From assembly GCA_020440405.1 (NCBI GenBank), contig JAGROF010000197.1, positions 1 through 7,213 on the forward strand: a stretch of DNA of 7,213 bases, given 5' to 3'. The translations under genes and the position numbers were made by a program. Positions 4,850-7,213 of this stretch are shown here, in pieces (positions within the stretch are counted from its first letter, which is position 1; every line of letters begins with the position of its first letter). The stretch is from Chlamydiia bacterium. GTDB lineage: Bacteria > Chlamydiota > Chlamydiia > Chlamydiales > Simkaniaceae. Under the pieces are notes generated by a model. The model was not told the origin of the DNA. It did no database searches and was given only the letters and a program-made list of their open reading frames with translations.

Positions 4850-6667
4850 TTATTTTTTTAGCGAAACCAATAGAATTGAAATGTCTGCAGGGGAAACACC
4901 TGAAATGCGCGACGCTTGCCCTAAATTTTCAGGGCGGTGATGGGCAAGTTTTTCCCGCGCTTCATTGCGGAGTCCTACAACCTTTGAATAGTCAAAATTT
5001 TCAGGAATCAAATGGTGATCGATGCTTTCGAGTTTGGCAGCTTCTTTTTTTTCTCGGACCATATATCCCGCAAACTTCAAATCGATTTCAATGGCATTGC
5101 AAAGAGCAGATTCATAAGGTTTGACGTGCTCAGGAAAGGTTTCTAAAAGCTTTTGATAGGAAAATTCGGGGCGACAGAGAAGCTTGGCGAGGGTGGTTGA
5201 TTTTCCTTCATAGTCTAGGTGGCAGGTTTCAAAACGCTGTTTTTCCTGCTCAAGGGTTTCTCGTTTGGCTTGAAAGGCTTGATAAACCGCTGGATCGATC
5301 AATCCGAGTTGGTACCCATAGTCGCGGAGGCGAAGGTCGGCGTTATCTTGGCGGAGGAGTAAACGGTGTTCAGCGCGAGAGGTGAACATCCGGTAGGGTT
5401 CATCGAGTGTTTTCGCAATCAAGTCGTCAATCATGACACCGATGTAGGCTTCTGAGCGCCTCAGGATAAAGGGAGGCTTTCCTCGGATTTTTAAGACAGC
5501 ATTGATTGCAGCCATCAGCCCTTGGGCTGCAGCTTCCTCATACCCTGTTGTCCCATTCACTTGCCCGGCAAAGTAAAGCCCTGCGACCTGCTTTGTTTCA
5601 AGCGTGCTTTTGATTTGACCACTAATGGCATAATCGTATTCAATCGCATAGGCAGGGCGCATGATCTCGACGTTTTCAAGTCCTGGGATGGTCCGCATCA
5701 TGGCATATTGGACATCAAAGGGAAGAGAAGAAGAGATCCCATTGACGTAGACTTCGTGGGTTTGGAGTCCTTCAGGCTCTAGGAAGAGCTGGTGTCTTTC
5801 TTTATCGGCGAAGCGGACAATCTTGTCTTCAATAGAGGGGCAATACCGAGGGCCGACACCTTGGATTTTTCCAGAATAAAGGGGAGAGCGGTGGATATTG
5901 TCTTGGATAACCTTTTTGGTGGCATCATTGGTATAGGTGATGAAGCAGGAAACTTGAGGCAGGCGCTTTTCCTGAGGCTCGAAAGAGAAAGCAACCCCTT
6001 CTTCAGGGGGCTGTTCTTCAGTTTTCGAGAAGTCGATGGAACGGGCATTGACACGCGGAGGAGTTCCTGTTTTAAGACGCTCTAGTGTAAAGCCAAGGTT
6101 TTGGAGACACTTTGAAAGTCCAATGGCAGGTTTGTCGCCTGCACGTCCTCCAGAAAGGTTCGCTTCTCCGATGTGGAGGAGGCCCCGCATAAACGTTCCA
6201 GCTGAAAGGATAACAGTGCGCCCAAGATAGCAGATTCCTTCTTGGATTTGCACCCCAGTGATGGCGTTGTTTTCGACCAGAAGGGTTTCAATGGTTCCTT
6301 GTTTAATTTCGAGATGAGGAGTCTCTTCAAGAACAGACTTCATTTCGGTCTGATAGGCCAACTTGTCTGACTGGGCACGGGGCGACCACACGGCAGGTCC
6401 TTTTGTGGCGTTGAGCATCCGAAACTGAATTCCTGTGCGGTCAGCCACTTTTCCCATGATGCCTCCTAAGGCATCGATTTCCCGGACCATATGTCCTTTA
6501 GCCGTTCCCCCAATGGCAGGATTACAGCTCATTTTCCCTATGGTATCGAGATTCATGGTAAGGAGAAGAGTGTGAGCCCCCATCCGCGCAGCAGCGTGTG
6601 CAGCTTCACATCCTGCATGCCCTGCACCAATAATAATCACATCAAAGTGATCAGGATAAGTCCACAT
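4850..6667 (-). CDS. mnmG: tRNA uridine 5-carboxymethylaminomethyl modification enzyme MnmG (GidA)
   Basis: MnmG is an FAD- and NADH-dependent cytosolic enzyme. With the GTPase MnmE it installs the carboxymethylaminomethyl (or aminomethyl) group on C5 of wobble uridine 34 in several tRNAs, using methylene-tetrahydrofolate. The 605-residue protein has an N-terminal Rossmann FAD motif, [15 protein letters not shown] (GAGHAG, about 14-19). It also has [23 protein letters not shown] (about 47-69, with the conserved cysteine C48) and the family signature [12 protein letters not shown] (about 272-283, with the second conserved cysteine C276). A second signature, [17 protein letters not shown], lies near residues 366-382. 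A C-terminal helical domain follows, and the length fits the family (about 600-630). The ATG at 6667 has no purine-rich ribosome site: the bases before it read AAACTCCTCTT. It starts only 9 bases after the stop of the basic 30-residue gene, so re-initiation or coupling with that gene is likely. MnmE is not in the window. Confidence 0.97.
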   Translation of the reverse strand: MWTYPDHFDVIIIGAGHAGCEAAHAAARMGAHTLLLTMNLDTIGKMSCNPAIGGTAKGHMVREIDALGGIMGKVADRTGIQFRMLNATKGPAVWSPRAQSDKLAYQTEMKSVLEETPHLEIKQGTIETLLVENNAITGVQIQEGICYLGRTVILSAGTFMRGLLHIGEANLSGGRAGDKPAIGLSKCLQNLGFTLERLKTGTPPRVNARSIDFSKTEEQPPEEGVAFSFEPQEKRLPQVSCFITYTNDATKKVIQDNIHRSPLYSGKIQGVGPRYCPSIEDKIVRFADKERHQLFLEPEGLQTHEVYVNGISSSLPFDVQYAMMRTIPGLENVEIMRPAYAIEYDYAISGQIKSTLETKQVAGLYFAGQVNGTTGYEEAAAQGLMAAINAVLKIRGKPPFILRRSEAYIGVMIDDLIAKTLDEPYRMFTSRAEHRLLLRQDNADLRLRDYGYQLGLIDPAVYQAFQAKRETLEQEKQRFETCHLDYEGKSTTLAKLLCRPEFSYQKLLETFPEHVKPYESALCNAIEIDLKFAGYMVREKKEAAKLESIDHHLIPENFDYSKVVGLRNEAREKLAHHRPENLGQASRISGVSPADISILLVSLKK

Positions 6668-6676
6668 AAGAGGAGT

Positions 6677-6769
6677 TTATTTGTTTTTCTTGTGACGATC
6701 TCTTCTGCGGCGTTTTTTACGCTTATGCTTTGAGATCTTCAGACGACGCTTTTTCTTAACAGATGACAT
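6677..6769 (-). CDS. 30-residue basic AURKAIP1/COX24-type ribosomal small-subunit protein
   Basis: This tiny gene encodes 30 residues, of which about two thirds are Lys, Arg or His. It begins MSSVKKKRRLKISKHKRKKR and ends in a RRRDRHKKNK-like tail. The KKRRxKxxKHKxKKRRxRxR pattern is that of the AURKAIP1/COX24 domain, known from mitochondrial mS38 and the mycobacterial small-subunit protein bS22, and annotated in many Bacteroidota and Chlamydiota as a very short open reading frame. By analogy it should sit in the small ribosomal subunit against 16S rRNA. The ATG lies about 24 bases after the predicted transcription start, with a weak GAGTG ribosome site. It is the first gene of the operon, 9 bases ahead of mnmG. 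Its short length is normal for the family and explains why automatic annotation often misses it. Composition alone would be weak evidence; the motif order makes the call fairly firm. Confidence 0.8.
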   Translation of the reverse strand: MSSVKKKRRLKISKHKRKKRRRRDRHKKNK

Positions 6770-6799
6770 CAATACACTCAGTTGTTCGATTCTGCGGTG

Positions 6800-6828
6800 A
6801 TTATAAGATTTTTCCTCGAAAAAGTAAA
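6800..6828 (-). promoter_or_regulatory. Promoter of the mnmG-lplA operon
   Basis: On the minus strand there is a perfect TATAAT (6805-6800) with a TTTACT -35 box (6828-6823, 4 of 6 matches to TTGACA) and an ideal 17-base spacer. Transcription should begin near 6793, leaving a leader of about 24 bases before the ATG at 6769. The placement suits the whole five-gene minus-strand run. Confidence 0.7.
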
Positions 6829-6864
6829 GAAGGAGATGATATAGGTAAGAAAAGTTTTAAAAAT

Positions 6865-6868
6865 GGAG
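6865..6868 (+). promoter_or_regulatory. Ribosome binding site of the membrane-protein gene
   Basis: GGAG lies 8 bases before ATG 6877 and supports that start over the ATG at 6863, which opens only a five-codon frame (MELWQ) ending in TGA overlapping ATG 6877. Confidence 0.55.
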
Positions 6869-6876
6869 TTGTGGCA

Positions 6877-7213
6877 ATGACTGGGTTTTTAATTGCATGG
6901 GGGATCTTGAGCCTGTTTTCCTTTGCATTTGTAGTGTATGATTTGAAGATGAACACTCCAGAGGCGGGAGTGATGAAGGCGGGGTGGGCGCTTGTGGTTC
7001 TCTATACAGGACCGCTAGGACTTTTCTTCTATTTTATGACGTGCCGCGAACCGATGCCAGGAACCCATGAGAAATTTATTGACTCCCCTTGGAAGCAGGC
7101 AACGGGGTCAGAAGTCCATTGCTTGGCGGGGGATGTGACGGGAATCCTCATTATGGCCCTTTTCCTTTCTTTGTATGAAATTCCTCGGGGCATCGAGATC
7201 TTTTTTGAATACC
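6877..7213 (+). CDS. DUF4396-like membrane protein, N-terminal part
   Basis: The frame is open for 112 residues and runs off the right edge. The visible part has hydrophobic helices at about residues 3-21 (FLIAWGILSLFSFAFVVY) and 36-55 (GWALVVLYTGPLGLFFYFM). A soluble turn with PWKQATGSEVHCLAGD (about 71-86) follows, then a third helix starting at VTGILIMALFLSLY. The W-x5-S-x2-HC-x-AGD-x2-GI pattern is what I recall for the DUF4396 family of small integral membrane proteins; the His-Cys pair and Asp in or next to a helix could bind a metal, but no function is established. The start is supported by GGAG 8 bases upstream. The gene is divergent from the mnmG operon. The family name is from memory and moderately sure; that it is a membrane protein is clear. 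Confidence 0.75.
   Translation, partial: MTGFLIAWGILSLFSFAFVVYDLKMNTPEAGVMKAGWALVVLYTGPLGLFFYFMTCREPMPGTHEKFIDSPWKQATGSEVHCLAGDVTGILIMALFLSLYEIPRGIEIFFEY

Larger units (their letters stand above)
6770..6876. other. Divergent control region
   Basis: These 107 bases separate the start of the minus-strand operon from the start of the plus-strand membrane-protein gene. They contain the operon promoter. A possible weak plus-strand -10 (TATAGG, 6840-6845) has no good -35 box. No clear palindromic operator was found. Confidence 0.4.

Noticed and set aside
4876..6330. Several frames of 60-100 codons on both strands within mnmG
   Set aside because: All overlap a gene with full-length MnmG homology and lack starts with ribosome sites or recognisable motifs.
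6863..6880. Five-codon upstream frame (MELWQ) overlapping the start of the DUF4396-like gene
   Set aside because: It has no ribosome site of its own; the GGAG within it serves ATG 6877, so the frame is probably chance.

Overview
The window looks like chromosomal DNA of a Chlamydiota bacterium, probably an environmental (non-Chlamydiaceae) member such as a Waddlia-, Simkania- or Parachlamydia-like lineage. The main reason is that mnmG (gidA) and a short lipoate-ligase gene lie close together on one strand, as remembered for Chlamydia trachomatis (gidA-lplA), together with a chlamydia-like SdhB tail and two large proteins I cannot place in any family. The genus is an inference from memory, not from a search.

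Layout. The first 120 bases are the 3' end of sdhB (succinate dehydrogenase iron-sulfur subunit). Two plus-strand genes without recognised homologues follow: a 475-residue protein with about four N-terminal membrane segments (200-1627), and a 235-residue soluble protein (1728-2435) with its own good promoter and a palindrome lying over the -10 box. A 271-base gap between convergent genes (2436-2706) is full of inverted repeats. These include a long hairpin touching the stop codon of the 235-residue gene, a convincing minus-strand intrinsic terminator, and a roughly 95-base imperfect hairpin.

From 6769 down to 2707 the minus strand carries a tight five-gene operon. It starts from a promoter at about 6800-6828 and runs in this order: a 30-residue very basic protein of the AURKAIP1/COX24 (mS38/bS22-like) ribosomal type, mnmG, a receiver protein with a degenerate GGDEF-like output domain, a small Sec-exported protein, and lplA. 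Gaps are 9 and 19 bases, and the last two junctions overlap by 4 and about 8 bases. The operon therefore combines translation functions (small ribosomal protein, wobble-uridine modification), a likely non-catalytic signalling protein, an exported protein of unknown role, and lipoylation of 2-oxoacid dehydrogenase-type enzymes.

Divergent from this operon, a plus-strand membrane protein with a DUF4396-like His-Cys motif starts at 6877 and runs off the window. No mobile element, CRISPR array, rRNA or tRNA was recognised. The most unusual material is the structured convergent intergenic region, the two orphan genes, and the degenerate receiver/GGDEF gene paired with an exported small protein.
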